NCBI GenBank assembly: GCA_024291935.2 | Contig: CM044308.1 | Coordinates: 124,088,501 to 124,152,500 of the forward strand | Length of the DNA: 64,000 nt | Direction of reading: 5' to 3' | Source of the DNA: Okapia johnstoni | Taxonomy: Eukaryota; Chordata; Mammalia; Artiodactyla; Giraffidae | Part shown: piece by piece, positions 1 to 53,032 of the stretch | Position numbering within the stretch: position 1 is the stretch's first letter | Layout of the letters: every line of letters begins with the position of its first letter | Program-made: the position numbers and the translations under genes | Notes under the pieces: generated by a model | What the model was told of the DNA's origin: nothing | Databases searched by the model: none | What the model saw: only the letters and a program-made list of their open reading frames with translations

Positions 1-39672
<39,672 letters not shown>

Positions 39673-40940
39673 AACAATTGCAGTTCACAGCAAAAAAAAA
39701 ACCCTAGAAAAGAAAAGAAAAGAGTGATTGCAGAGGAAGACAAGATGGTGAAGGAGTAGCCAGATGTGCAGTACATCTCTCTCCATGGATACATCAGGAA
39801 TACACCTTTAGATGCAGAAGATCTCGCAGAACACTACCTGAGAGCCGACAGAAGTCCCTGCCCACTGGAAAGGAATATATAGATCCAAAACTCAGCAGGA
39901 CAAAGGAAGGAAGGGGAAAAGAGGAAAATGAGCAGGACTGGACCTGCACCTGGGGTTAGGGGAACTGAAACAGGGGTCAGATCCCCAACTTGAGGCAATG
40001 GTTTGAGACACAGGGGAAGTATTTGAGGCTGTTGGAGAGTGAAGCAGCTGATCTGTGACTGTCTGAATGGAGTGAAAACCAGACAATCCTTGCTGCAGCC
40101 CTATGTGCCCTGGTCAGGGACCCAAGTCTCCTGAAACACACAGTGGCTGGGAGCTGGAGCATAGGGACTGGAGAGCAATCCCAGGGTGAGGGTTGCTGTT
40201 GACTGCTGGGAGACAGCCCAACGGAACATGAGGGAGGAGATCATGGTGGAGAATGCCTTTGGAGCAATGCTGAGTAGCCACTGAAGTAAAGTGATACTGC
40301 TGAGTCATGTGCAGGGGGAGGAGCCATCACTGTAGCTTCTCTCTGCCCACATGCTGGTGCTGGCAACTGACCAATAGAGAAAGACCCCGGAGAGGGTCAC
40401 CCTTTGAATGTCTGATGCACAGAGCGATAGAGAAGGACCCTAGCCGGTGGAGACCTTTGAGTGCCTGCTGCAACAAGCAACAGAGAAGAACCAGCCAGAG
40501 AGGCCTTTTGAATACCAGCTGCCAGAGGCCAGAAAAAGACTGTAATAGTGCCATAGCTCCTGCACCTGAGGCCACCAGCATCTCTGCACACTTGGCATCA
40601 CCAAGATCCCTGTGATCCAAGCAACTGTGCCACCTCCACACTTGGCCCTCACCAGGGCAGACCTAAGTCTGCCAGGGCAGCCTCAGGAGCAAACTCCTGT
40701 GGAAGACCCGCATGCAGAGGTGGGGATAAAACCACAGTTAAACTCCAAGGGCAGTGTGGCTAAGGAAGAGGATCAAAAACCTTTCCACCAGCTGTACAAG
40801 GTGCAGATTAAATCCACATGATCAATTAGGAAGACTGTGTCTACGGAATATATAAAAGGACAATGAGAGCTATCACAAAAGAAAACACACTAGCTCTGGT
40901 AGCAGTGGACATCGCAGGCAAGAACACGCAGGAATAGGGT

Positions 40941-41000
40941 CAGCTATGGGGTCGCACAGAGTCAGACACGACTGAAGCGACTTAGCAGCAGCAGCAGCAG
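40941..41000 (+). mobile_element. 5'-truncated Bov-tA/BovB tail with (CAG)n in the L1 5'UTR
   Basis: About 55 bp reading GGGGTCGCACAGAGTCAGAC and ending in a CAG run, the typical 3' end of bovid SINEs. Flanking AGCTAT copies (about 40942-40947 and 41005-41010) look like a short target duplication. Confidence 0.6.
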
Positions 41001-42254
41001 TCTGAGCTATTCCCACAGCAGGTCCAGACGTCAGCCTGGAGGGCATCCTAGGGAGGCAGAGGTGGACAGTGACTCACAGTGAAGGAAAGGACACTGGCAG
41101 CTGAGATCCAAGAAAAACATTTATTATTATTCATATGTCTTAATTTGTTCTGTAGTTGATCCGAGTTTTTTCATCTTCTTTTTTTTCTTTGCTGCTATGG
41201 TTGTTGATTTTATTATTACCATTAAGTTTTTGAGAACTTTTTTTTAATCACACTTTTGATTTCCTGTATATACTTCTAGCTCTTCATTGGTTTTTTTGTG
41301 ATTCTGTGGGGCTTTTTTCTTTTTTAAATTTTGTTTGTTTGTTTTTCTTACTGTTCTTTTCCTGCTGTAGTTATTCTTTAATATATGAATCTTTTATTTC
41401 TTTTCTATTTTTTCTTTTCTTCCTTTCTTTCTTTATTTCACCATGTTTGTTGGTTTGTTTTGTTTTCTTTGCTTTATTCTTCAGTTGACACTCTGCTTTG
41501 GGTTTGTTTACCCATTTGTGTTTTAGTTAGTTTTGTTTGTAATCGGTTGGGATCATCTTTGGTTTCCTTTGCTTGCCAAGTCACACTCTTGAGCTTTCTT
41601 GTCATTGGACTATTTTGGGTTTTGTGTGTGTGTGTGTTTGTGTGTTCCTTTGTTTTTGTTATTATTTGCTTGATTTTGTATTTACCATTTGTCTGGGGCT
41701 CCTCTTTTGTTTCTTATTTAGTTTTCTTGTGCTTTTTTTGTGTTTGTGTTTTAATCCCCTTTAATGTCATAACAAATGGCTTGTGGAGTGTCAGTTCCCC
41801 AGGCAAAGATTGGGTCTGAGCCTTTGGAGCGGAAGCTCTGAATCCAGGACAGTGGACTGCCAGAGACCTACTGACACCAGGGAGTATTGATTATTGAGAA
41901 CTCCCAGGAAGACCTCCACCTGTATCTAAGACCTGGGATCCCCCAACTGCCAGCAGCACCCTGTGCAAGACAGCTCACCCAGCCAACAAGTAAGACAAAA
42001 ACACAAACCCAATCATTAGCGAAGAGGCTTGCCACAGACACCCCAAAACCTACCACCTCACACAATCCTGTCCATCAGAGGGAAAAAAAACTCACCTCCT
42101 CCTACCAGAATGCAGACAAAAGTCCCTCCCAACACAAAGCCTACACAAACCACTGGACCAACCTCACCCACCGAGGGCAGTAACCAAAAGGAAGAAGGTA
42201 TATGACCCTAAAGCCTGGGAAAAGAAGACCTCAGACAAAGCAAGTTAGAAATAA

Positions 42255-43190
42255 ATGAAAAGACAGAGAAATTTTACACAAATGAAGGAACAAGGTAAAA
42301 ATTCAAAAGACCAAATAAACAAAGAGGAAACATGTAAACTACACGAAAAAGAATTCAAAGTAATGAGAGTAAAGATGACCCAAAACCTCAAAAATAGAAT
42401 GGAGAAAATGCAAGGATCGATTAACACATTTAACAAAGACCTAGGAGAAATTAACAATAAACAGAGACAAACAACACAATTACTGAAATTAAAAATACTC
42501 TAGAAGAAATCAATAGCAGAATAACTGAGGCAGAAAAACATATAAATGAGCTGGAAGATAGAATAGTGGAAATAACTGAAGAACAGAATAAACGGAGAAT
42601 GAGAAGAATTGAGGATAGTCTCAGAGACCCCTGGGACAATATTAAAGGTACTAACATTTGAATTATTGGGGTCCTAGAAGAAGACAAGAAAAACAAAGGG
42701 TCTGAGAAAAATTTTGAAAAGATTATAGTTGAAAACTTCCCTAACATGGGAAAATAAATAGTCAATTGATCCAAGAAGCACGGAGTCTCATAGAGGATAA
42801 ACCCAAGGAGAAACATGCTGAGACACACACTAACCAAGCTAACAAAGATTAAACACAGAGAAAGAATATTAAAAACAGCGAGGGAAAAGCAGCAAGTAAC
42901 ATACAGAAGGAACCCCATTAGATTAACAATTGATCTTTCGGCAGACACTCTGAAAACCAGAGGAAATGGCAGGATGTATTTAAAGTACTGAAAGGGAAAA
43001 ATATACAACCAAGATTACTCTACCTGGCAAGGCTCTCATTCAAAGTTGATGGAGAAATAAAAAGTTTTACAGACAAACGAAAGTTGAGAGAATATAGCCC
43101 CCCTAAACCAGTTTACAACAATGTTAAAGAGACCTATAGGCAGGAAACACAAGAGAAGGAAAAGACCTACAAAAACAACTTTGAAGAATG
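42255..43190 (+). pseudogene. L1 ORF1 remnant (RNA-binding protein, broken)
   Basis: An open stretch beginning MKRQRNFTQMKEQGKNSKDQ continues as coiled-coil-like, K/E/Q/N-rich sequence. It then breaks into several frames, for example ...HINELEDRIVEITEEQ from about 42540. The content is typical of L1 ORF1p (chaperone that coats L1 RNA). Frameshifts and in-frame stops are present, so no intact protein is made. Confidence 0.75.
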
Positions 43191-43194
43191 CCAA

Positions 43195-46100
43195 TAGGAA
43201 AGTATATATCAATAATTACTTTAAATGCAAAGGGATTAAATGCTCCAACCAAAACACACAGACAGACTAAATGGATACAAAAACAAGACCCACATATATG
43301 TTGTCTACAAGAGACCAACTTCAGACCTAGAGGCACACAGACTGAAAAACGAGAGGATGGAAAAAGGTATTCATGCAAATGGAAATCAAAGGAAAGTCAG
43401 AGTAGCAATTTTCATATCAGACAAAATAGACCTTAAAATAAAGAAAATTAAAAGAAATAACGAAGGTCACTACATAGCGAACAAGGCATCAATCCAAGAA
43501 GAAGACATAACAATTGTATTTATGCACCCAACATGGGAGCACCACAATACATAAAGCAAACACTAACAGACATGAAAGGGGAAATTGACAGTAACACAAT
43601 AGTAGTAGGGGACTTGACACTCCACTTGCACCAATGGACAGATCATCAAAACAGAAAATTAATAAGGAAAAATAGTGTTAAATGACACATTATACCAATG
43701 GGACCTAATTGATATCATCAGGACATTTCATCTAAATGCAGAACAATACACTTTCTTCTCAAGTGCACATGGAATATTCTCAAGCATAGATCACATCTTG
43801 GGTCATAAATCAAGCCTCAGTAAATTTAAGAAAATTGAAATTGCATCAAGCGTCTTTTATGACCACAATGCTATGAAACTAGATATCAATTACAGGAAAA
43901 AAAAAACTGTAAAAAAGCACAAACACATGGATATTAATCAATATATTTCTAAATAATGAACAGTTACTGAAGAAATTAAAAGGGAAATTAAAAATTTCCT
44001 AGACACAAATGCAATGAAAACATGATGACTCAAAACCTATGGGACGCAGCAAAAGCTGTTCTAAGAGGGAAGCTTATAGCAATACAATCCTACCTTAAGA
44101 AACAGGAAAAACATCAAATAGACAACCTAATTTTACACCTAAAACAACTGGAAAAGAAGAACAAAAACCCTCAAGGTTAACAGAAGGAAATAAATCATAA
44201 AGGTCAGAGTAGAAATAAATGAAAAAGAAATAAAGGAAACAATAGTAAAGACTAATAAAACTTAAAGTTGGTTCTTTGAGAAGATAAACAAAATTGACAA
44301 ACTATTAGCCAGACTCAACAAGGAAAAAGGGGAGAAGAATCACATCAACAAAATTAGAGATGAAAAAGGAGAAGTTACAATAGACAATGCAGACATACAA
44401 AGGATCATAAGAGACTATTATGAGCAACTTTATATTCCAATACAATGGACAACCCAGAAGAAATGGACAGATTCTTAGGAAAGTTCAACCTTCCAAAACT
44501 GACCCAGGAAGAAATAGAAACTATGAATAAGCCAACCACAAATACTGAAATAGAAACTGTGGTCAAAAAAATCCCTCAAAAAACAAAAGCACAGGGCTGA
44601 TTGGCTCCACAGGTGAATTCTATCAGACATTTAGAGACGAGCTAATTAATGCCTATCCTTCTCAAACTCTTCCAAAAAATTGCAGAGGAAAGAACACTTC
44701 CAAACTCATTCTACAAGGCCACTATCACCCTGATACCAAAACCAGATAAAGACATTACACAAAAAATAAAATTATAGGCCAATATCACTGATGAACATAG
44801 ATGCAAAAATCCTCAAAAAAATTCTAGCAAACAGAATTCAACAAAGTATTAAAAAGGTCATACACCATTATCAAGTTGGGTTTATTCCAGGGATATAAGG
44901 CTTTGCCAATATACACAAATCAGTCATTGTGATACACTGTACTAACAAACTGAAAGATAAAAACCATATGATAATCCTGATAATCTCAATAGATGCAGAA
45001 AAAGCTTTTGAATAAATTCAGCACCCATTTATGATAAAAACTCATCCAAAAATGGGCATAGAAGAAACCTACCTCAACATAACAAAGGCCATATATTATA
45101 AACCCAGTGCAAACATTATTCTCAATGGTGAAAAACTGAAAGCATTTTCTCTAAGATCAGGAATAAGACAAGGGTGCCCTCTTTCACCACTATTATTCAA
45201 CATAGTTTTCGAAGACCTAGCCATGGCAATCAGAGAAATATTATAAAGAAATAAAAGGAATCCAGGTTGGAAAAGACGAAGTAAACTCTCACTGTTTGCA
45301 GAAGACGTGATACTATACATAGAAACCCTAAAAATACTATCAGAAAATTACTAGAGCTAATTAGTCAATTTAGTAAAGTTGCAGGATACAAAATCAATAT
45401 ACAGAAATCACTTGCATTCCTAAACACTAACAATGAAAAATCAGAAACAGAAATTAAGAAATCAATCTCATTTACCCTTGCAACAAAAAGAATAAAATAC
45501 CTAGGACTAAATCTACCTAAGGAGACAAAAAAACTGTCTACAGAAAACAATAAGACACTGATGAAAGAAGTCAAAGACAACATAAACAGATGGAGAGATG
45601 GTCCATGTTCCTGGGTTGGAAGAATCAGTATTGTGAGAATGACTATACTACTAAAAACAATCTACAGATTCAGTGCAATCCCTGTCAAATTACCAATGGC
45701 ATTTTTCACAGAACTAGAACAAGAAATTTCACAATTTGTATGGAAATACAAAAGACCCTGAATAGCTGAAGCCATATTAAGAGAGAAGAATGAAACTGGA
45801 GGAATCAACCTGCCTGATTCAGACTATACTACAAAGCTACAGTCATTAAGACAGTATGGTACTTTCACAAAAGCAGAAATATAGAGCAATGGAAAAAGAT
45901 AGAAAGTCCAGAGATAAACCTATGCATCTATGGGCACCTTATCTTTGACAGGAGGCAAGAATATACAATGGAGAAAAGATGGTCTCTTCAATAAGTGCTT
46001 CTGGGAAAACTGGACAGCTACATGTTAAAGAATGAAATTAAAACACTTCTTCACACCAGACACAAAGCTAAACTCAAAATGGATTAAAGACCTAAACATA

Positions 46101-47600
46101 AGACCAGAAACTCTTAGAGGAAAACACAAGCAGAACAGTCTATGCCATAAATCACAGCAAGATCCTCTATGACCCACTCTCCAGAGTAATGGAAATAAAA
46201 ACAAAAATAAACAAATGGGACCTAATTAAACTTAAAAACTTTTGGACAGCAAAGGAAACTATAAACAATGTGAAAAGACAGCCCTCAGAATGGGAGAAAA
46301 ACAATAGCAAATGAAACAACTGACAAAGGATTAATTTTCAAAATATACAAGCAGCTCATGAAACTCAATACCAGAAAAACAAACAACCCAATCAAAAAAG
46401 GAGCAGAAGACTTAAACAGACATTTCAATGAAGAAGACATACAGATGGCTAATAACCATATAGAAAGATGCTCAACATCACTCATTATTCAGTTCAGTTC
46501 AGTTCAGTCACTCAGTCGTGTCCGATTCCTCGCCACCCCATGAACCGCAGCACGCCAGGCCTCCCTGTCCATCACCAACTCCTGGAGTTTACCCAAACTC
46601 ATGTCCATCCAGTTGGTGATGCCATCCAGCCATCTCATCCTGTCATCCCCTTCTCCTCCTGACCCCAATCCTTCCCAGCACCAGGGTCTTTTCCAATGAG
46701 TCAACTCTTCACGTGAGGTGGCCAAAGTATTGGGGTTTCAGCTTCAACATCAGTCCTTCTAATGAAAACCCTGGACTGATCTTATTTAGGATGGACTGGT
46801 TGGATCTCCTTGCAGTCCAGGGGACTCTCAAGATTCTTCTCCAACACCACAGTTCAAAAGCATCAATTCTTTGGTGCTCAGCTTTCTTCACAGTCCAACT
46901 CTCACATCCATACATGACTACTGGAAAAACCATAGCCTTGACTAGATGGACCTTTGTTGGCAAGGTAATGTCTCTGCTTTTTAATATGCTATCTAGGTTG
47001 GTCATAACTTTCCTTCCAAGGAGTAAGCGTCTTTTAATTTTATGGCTGAAATCACCATCTGCAGTGATTTTGGAGCCCCCCCAAATAAGTCTGACATTGT
47101 TTCCACTGTTTCCCCATCTATTTGCCATGAAGTGATGGGACCAGATGCCATGATCTTAGTTTTCTGAATGTTGATTATTAGAGAAATGCAAATCAAAACT
47201 ATAATGAGATATCACCTCATACCAGTCAGAATGGCCATCATCCAAAAACCTATAAACAATAAATGCTGGAGTGTGGAAAAAAGGGAACTCTCTTATACTG
47301 TTGAAGGCAATGTAAATTGATACAGATACTATGGAGAACAGTATGGAGATTCCTTTAAAAAACTAGGAATAAAACTACAATATGATCCAACAGTCCCACT
47401 ACTGGAAGACCAGTACCCTGAGAAATATACCCTGAGAAAACCACAACTGAAAAAGACACATGTATCCCAATATTCATTGCAACACTATTTACAATAGCTA
47501 TAACAAGGAAGCAACCTAGATGTCCATCAACAGATGAATGGAATAAAGAAGTTGTAGTACTTATATACAATGAAATATTACTCAGCCATAAAAAGGAATG
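43195..47600 (+). pseudogene. L1 ORF2 remnant (endonuclease / reverse transcriptase, broken)
   Basis: The endonuclease part is recognisable by SIITLNAKGLNAPTK and CCLQETNF near 43200-43320 and DHILGHKSSL near 43790. The reverse transcriptase part shows [19 protein letters not shown] (about 45160-45210) and, downstream, FAED where active elements have FADD (about 45297), so a catalytic aspartate position is changed. Many stops occur. The C-terminal part is interrupted at 46490 by an antisense BovB and resumes at about 47174 (REMQIKTIM...). Confidence 0.85.
46490..47173 (-). mobile_element. BovB (RTE) 3' fragment nested in L1 ORF2
   Basis: Antisense 3' end of a BovB LINE. It starts with the terminal CAGTTCAGTT repeat and encodes, on the minus strand, the RTE C-terminal segment (ITADGDFSHKIKRRLLLGRK, ...VVMYGCESWTVKKAEH) with frameshifts. 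The flanks share ATTATT (46484-46489 and 47174-47179), a likely target duplication inside L1 ORF2. BovB is 5'-truncated and inactive. Confidence 0.9.
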
Positions 47601-50600
47601 CATTTGAGTCAGTTCTAAAAAAAAGATGAACCTAGAGTCTATTATACAGAGTGAAGTAAGTCAGAAAGAGAAAAACAAATATCACATATTAATGCATATA
47701 TATGAAATCTAGAAAGATGGTCCTGATGAACTTGTTTGCATGGCAGCAATAGAGACACAGACATAGAGAACATATTTGTGGACATAGCAGTGGGGGAAGG
47801 AGGGGGTGGGAAAAATGGAGAGAGTAGCATGGAAGCATATACACTACCATATGTAAAATAAATAGCCAGTGTGAATTTGCTGTATGGCTCAGGGAGCTCA
47901 AACCAGTGCTCTGTAAAAACCTAGAGGGCTGGGATCAGGTAGAAATGGGAGGGAACTTCAAGAGGGAGGGTGCATATGTATACCTATGGCTGATTCATGT
48001 TGATATATGGCAGAAACCAACACAATACTGTAAAGCAATTATCCTTCAATTAAAAATAAATAATTTTTTTAAAAAAGAATCATTGCAACTATTATTTATT
48101 TTCTCATCTTTAATCAATGTAGCCAAACAGAAGAACAATTAGGTTGAAGAAATTTCCTTAACTAACAATCTCAGACAAAAACAGGCTTTTTAGTTAGTTG
48201 ATAATCCCATGAAAGCGTCTAATTATTAGGAAATAATAATCCCAAACCATTGACTATGGGTTTCTCTGGTTGATAGGTTGGATAGCTGTTTTTTATTTGT
48301 TCTTTCTTCTTATCTGCACTTGCTTGTTTATTTGACTGATTTTTTTAAGTGAGTAAAACTAAAAACCAGTAGAAGGACACAGCCCACTGGTGACATTCTT
48401 GGGTCAGTGAAGTTGACCAATGACAGCCAAATATTGTCAAATACTGTGGGGAGGCTTCAGTGCTCCTTTATAAATGCAGCCACTAGATGCAGAATATGGC
48501 AAGTTCAGCATGGACCAGGGAAACTGCTACCTAATTCATTTTTTAACACAAGTATAACCTTGACATCAAATCAAGCAAAAATGTTATAAGGAAAAAAAAC
48601 AGAATTATAATTACTTTTGAAAATAGATGTTAAAATACTAAATATGTTCACTATAATTAGCAGTTTATGAAAAAATATAGTGAGACATGTTGATACCGGG
48701 AATGCAATGATTATCTAATGTAAACATTTTTGATCATTTTGATAGATGAAAAAGATATTTAATCGGAATTAATATCCTTTCCTGAAATTTAAAAGCTCAT
48801 GAAATTAGAAAAAAATCATTATATTGTAATCCAATGAATAAATTTGGGTACAGATCAATGACAAATACTAAAAAAGCTCACTGAAATATTGGCAAAGATT
48901 AAATATCCAATAGTACAAAGCATTGTGAAGCTATAAACACATTACATTAAGTTGTGAAATGTCTGTAAGCTTCTCTTAACCATGACAATTTCTTACAACT
49001 CTCTTGTTTTTGATGATCTTGACAGTTTTGAGACGTACTGATGAGTTGTTTTGTAGAATGTTCCTTAAATTGGGATTTATCTGCTGTTTTTCTCATGATT
49101 AGACAAGGGTGTGTGTTTTGGAGAGGAAGACCGTGGAGGTAAAGTATCCTTCTCATTACATCATATCAAAATACTATCAAGATAATAGTACCTTTCAACA
49201 TGATTTATAAAAAAAAATTAAAAAATAAACTCAATATTAAGAAGTAGAGTGAGGAACATTAATTATGTAGTTTATCAGGTCAGTGAAAAAATACCTAATT
49301 CAAAATTCTTTTATCCAACAACAAAATTTCTTTACTATAGCAATAATATATTCAGTCTGCAATGTTTGCTGGTCACACCATTTTTGAAATTTTGACCAAA
49401 AACTTTTTCAAGAGGCTAAGAAACTCTTTGATAAGAGAGCAATAATAAAACTTTAACAATGGTTATGATATTTCATTTCTTAATTTTAAAATAAGACTTT
49501 TATGAAAAAATCCAGTCTCTAATTTTTTTTTCCTGGCTTCATTTAGAAAGATTTCTTTCCAATAGTGTGCAAATATTTGGCAGTGTTTAGAGGCCATTGG
49601 TGTAGTGTCTTGTCTGTGAATTTTGGAGTTTCACAGATTCTGTTGCTGCCTACAGCTTCAATCTGTGTTGTTGGATATGCTTTTTAACCTTTCTCTGGGC
49701 CCTGACTTCTCCACCTTTTAAGTCAGGCAATGATGGTGATGGTGGTAAAATTCACCTTGCAGGACAGGTATGAAAATGACAAGAAACTGAGTCTGTACAT
49801 CAGCTGTCCCAAAAGGAGAAGGCAGAGAAAGCCCCCTTTGCCCTTCAGACTTGGCAAGCAAGTTCCTCCACCCCATCACCACCTGCCCTCCTCAGATCAT
49901 CTGTTAAGCAGAAGCTAATAAACCAACCTAGTCTCTCCCTCTCCCACTCTATTTCCCCAGCTATTCTATACATTAGGGTTCATGTGAGGTCTGCTTGCCT
50001 TTTACTTCCTTCTGAATATAGTGATTTTTGTGATCTCCATTTTACAATCTGGAGATTTAATGCACAGCACAGTGGTGGCAGTCAACAATACTGTACTGTA
50101 TACTTCAAAATTGCTAGGGGATTAGATTTTAAATGTTCTCACCACAAAACAAATAATAATAATAATTATGTGATATGATATAGTTACTGGCTGCAACTAT
50201 AGTGGTAATCATATTGTAATAAGTATAAATGTGTCAAATCAACATGTTATTATATATGCACCTTAAACTGACATAATGTTATATGTCAACATATATGTTA
50301 TATGTCAGCCTTAATTTTTTAATTAAGGCTGAGGAAGGGTGAATTTTCCCATTTGCTTTTGCTGGGACATCCAACTTTTCCTGCCCTCCAACATTTGCTC
50401 TCCTGGTTCTTCGGCCTTCAGATTCCAACTGAGACTTATGCCAACAGCTCCCTTGGTTCTTCGACCTTTAGATTTGAACTGGAACTATACCCCCGACTTC
50501 CCTGGGCCTGCATCTTGCAGACAGCAGATCATGAACTCCTCAGCCTCTGTAGTCATGTGACTCAATCTCTCATAATAAATCTCTTTCTATTTATCTATAT

Positions 50601-50709
50601 ATAATCCTACTGTTTCTGTTACCTTAGAGCACATTGAGTAATACAGTGAGTATTCTATGAAATTATTTCTTTTTTTGGTCCTGATGCTTTTGTTTTTGAA
50701 TGTTTTGTG

Positions 50710-51120
50710 TGTGTGTGTGGTAAAAAGTCACATAATATAAAACATACTATTTTAACCATAATTAACTGTACAGTTCAGAGGCAGTAAGTACATTTATAGT
50801 TTTGTGCAACTCTCACCATCATCCATCTCCAGAAACTCTGTTCTCATTAAACACTAACTCCCCCTCAACAAAAGAACAGATAAAGATGTGGTACATATAT
50901 ACAATGGAATATTATTCAGCCATAAAAAGGAACAAAGTGTGCCATTTTCAGAGACGTGGATGGAATTGCCATACAGAGTGAAATAAGTCAGAAAGAGAAA
51001 AACAAATATTGTATATTAATATATGTATGTGGAATCTAGAGAAATAGTACAGATGAACCTGCTTGCAAAGCAGAGGTGGAGAACATGGGATGCTGCAAAG
51101 CACATGCGGAGAACATGGGA
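50710..51120. mobile_element. L1 3' fragments
   Basis: 50710-50850 carries the 'acagttcagaggcagtaagtac' type of old L1 sequence. About 50865-51120 carries a plus-strand ruminant L1 3' piece (GTACATATATACAATGGAAT, ...AGTCAGAAAGAGAAAAACAA) with an 'agaacatgggatg' duplication. Confidence 0.7.
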
Positions 51121-52239
51121 TGTCCATACCAAGGGATGAGTGGGGACATTGAGATTGACATATATACACTACTTGTATGGAAGAGATGGCTAATGAGAAC
51201 ACTGTATAGCACAGAGGAAGAAAGAAAGAAGGTACAACTTGTTTGTATGACATGTACAGTTAACCTTTAAAAGCATTCCAATATACATTATGTACAGAGA
51301 TCGTTTATTTCTAACAAGGGAATAATAAAGTTTAGCTCTGAGTTCCAGGCCAGCTACGAAATACCTGGAGCTGTTCTTCTGTTTGTTTTCTTTCTCAGAG
51401 TTCAGTGCATCACTCTGAACTTTGGTAGTCCACTCTAAGAAGCTGTATTTTAAAAGACACACACTCTCCAGTACTACAAGACATGCCTCAGTTGCTCAGT
51501 CAGAAATGAGAGCTAGTTGCCTTCTCTGCAGCCAGCTCTGAAATGGCCATGATGGCTTTTAAAGGCCACTGTGTTGAAAATATTAATTACTTGTGTGCAT
51601 CCACAAAGACAGTGGCAGTGTTCTAACACTACTTTTGGGAAAGTGCAAGGAGATATCAAAATGACTAGAAAGAATAAATGAAGGCTTTGCCCCTGGTATT
51701 CTTCAGAAAAAAAAAAAAAAGGAACAATGTTTCCAAAATTAGATATTAGATGAATGGCCTCATATCATTGTAAGCGTACTCTGATGTATCATTAGACCAT
51801 GTTTTTTCCCACTGATTAATTCCCTTTTTATTAGATTAGATTCTGGGAAACTCGTATAGCTGATGCTGGAGAACATCTCTGCTAGTCTCTGAAACCCTGG
51901 AAAGAGCAGGAAACTAGATTTCAGCAACAAACACATTTGTTATACAGGGTAATGAGACTATGCCTCCTCCTCACCTGATTAAAGATTTATATTTAAGAGT
52001 GCAAGCTGATGTCAAGTCATCTAATTGAACTCTCTCAGCTATTATCTATAGCATCTAAGCTAACAACTGGCTCTTGAGCTTCCTGAAGTGTGAGGAAGAT
52101 ACTTGGGTATCAAACATTGCAGGAAACTTTAATTAGGGTTTCTTAATTTGTAATAACAAAATTGTACCTTAACCTACACCAAAGAACTCAGAGTTAAAAG
52201 GTACCAAGCTATTTCCTTTTCACTCCACATTTTTTTTTA

Positions 52240-52480
52240 AAGATTTTTTCTTTACGTAGGCCTTTTTTTTTTTTCATTGTTTTCTTTTTTTTTTTTTTTA
52301 ATTAGTTTATTTATCTATTTTTTAACTTTACAATATTGTATTTGTTTTGCCATACATTGACATGAATCCACCATGGGTGTACATGTTTTCCCCTTTCAGA
52401 ACCCCCTTCCACCTCCCTCCCCATCCCATCCCTCCAGGTCATCCTGGTGCACCAGCCCCGAGCACCCTGTATCACTTATT
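52240..52480 (-). mobile_element. Ruminant L1 3'UTR, antisense
   Basis: T-rich head followed by TTTGTTTTGCCATACATTGA and CTCCAGGTCATCCTGGTGCA, the reverse of the ruminant L1 3'UTR. 5'-truncated. Confidence 0.8.
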
Positions 52481-52527
52481 TTTAAAGTCTTTATTGAATT
52501 TATTACAATACAGCTTCTTTTACTTAC

Positions 52528-52642
52528 ATTTTGGTTTTTTGGCCACTAGGTATGGAGGAATCTTAGCTCCCTGACAGGATCAAACCTGTACCCCTTGCAC
52601 CAGAAAGCAAAGTTTTAACCACTGGGCCACCAGGGAAATCCC
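52528..52642 (-). mobile_element. CHR-2-type SINE
   Basis: Antisense copy: TTTTTTGGCCACTAGGTATG ... GGGCCACCAGGGAAATCCCT. Confidence 0.83.
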
Positions 52643-53032
52643 TTACTCCACCTTTTATGTAGTAAATTATTCTCATCTCTGAAAAATCTTTTTGAAAACA
52701 GACTGAGTTTTTAATGTCTTCCAGAAAAAAAATATGGTCTTCCAATAAACTTAAGAGAATCTAGATGCTAAAAGTGGGAAATCAAGATTTCTAAGCACTG
52801 GTCAGCAGATTTTGGCCACCTAATCATGGAATTCTCCAACAATTCTGAACTGCTCATGTCAACGCCAATCTCCCCCTCTGCCAAATGGCACGTGGTCTAT
52901 GACTCATATACTACAATGTGCTTCTGTTTAACTATTCAGGGTTGAAGTTTCTTTTTCTTTGATAAAATGTGTAATCTTATCAACACAGAAATCCACATTA
53001 GAGAACAGTCTCCTGATCTTTATTGGTAGACA

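Larger units (their letters stand above)
39733..48073 (+). mobile_element. Near-full-length, inactive ruminant L1 (antisense to ABCB11)
   Basis: LINE-1 with 5'UTR (39733 to about 42250), a decayed ORF1 (about 42255-43190), a decayed ORF2 (about 43195 to 47600) and a 3'UTR ending in an A-rich tail. The flanks carry a diverged 14-bp target duplication (39719-39732 against 48074-48087, 12 of 14 identical) with the sequence AAAGARTSATTGCA. Length is 8.3 kb including a nested 0.68-kb BovB. Many stops and frameshifts make it dead. The 5' end lies 29 nt from the ABCB11 exon 2 acceptor. Confidence 0.9.

Noticed and set aside
40307..40821. Overlapping open frames of 60-105 codons on both strands
   Set aside because: All lie in the L1 5'UTR, a G/C-richer non-coding region where chance frames are common.
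41300..41800. Phenylalanine-rich transmembrane-like frames
   Set aside because: T-rich part of the L1 5'UTR; hydrophobicity comes from TTT codons.
42451..43008. 185-codon minus-strand open frame
   Set aside because: Antisense of L1 ORF1, hydrophobic from reverse translation of A-rich sequence.
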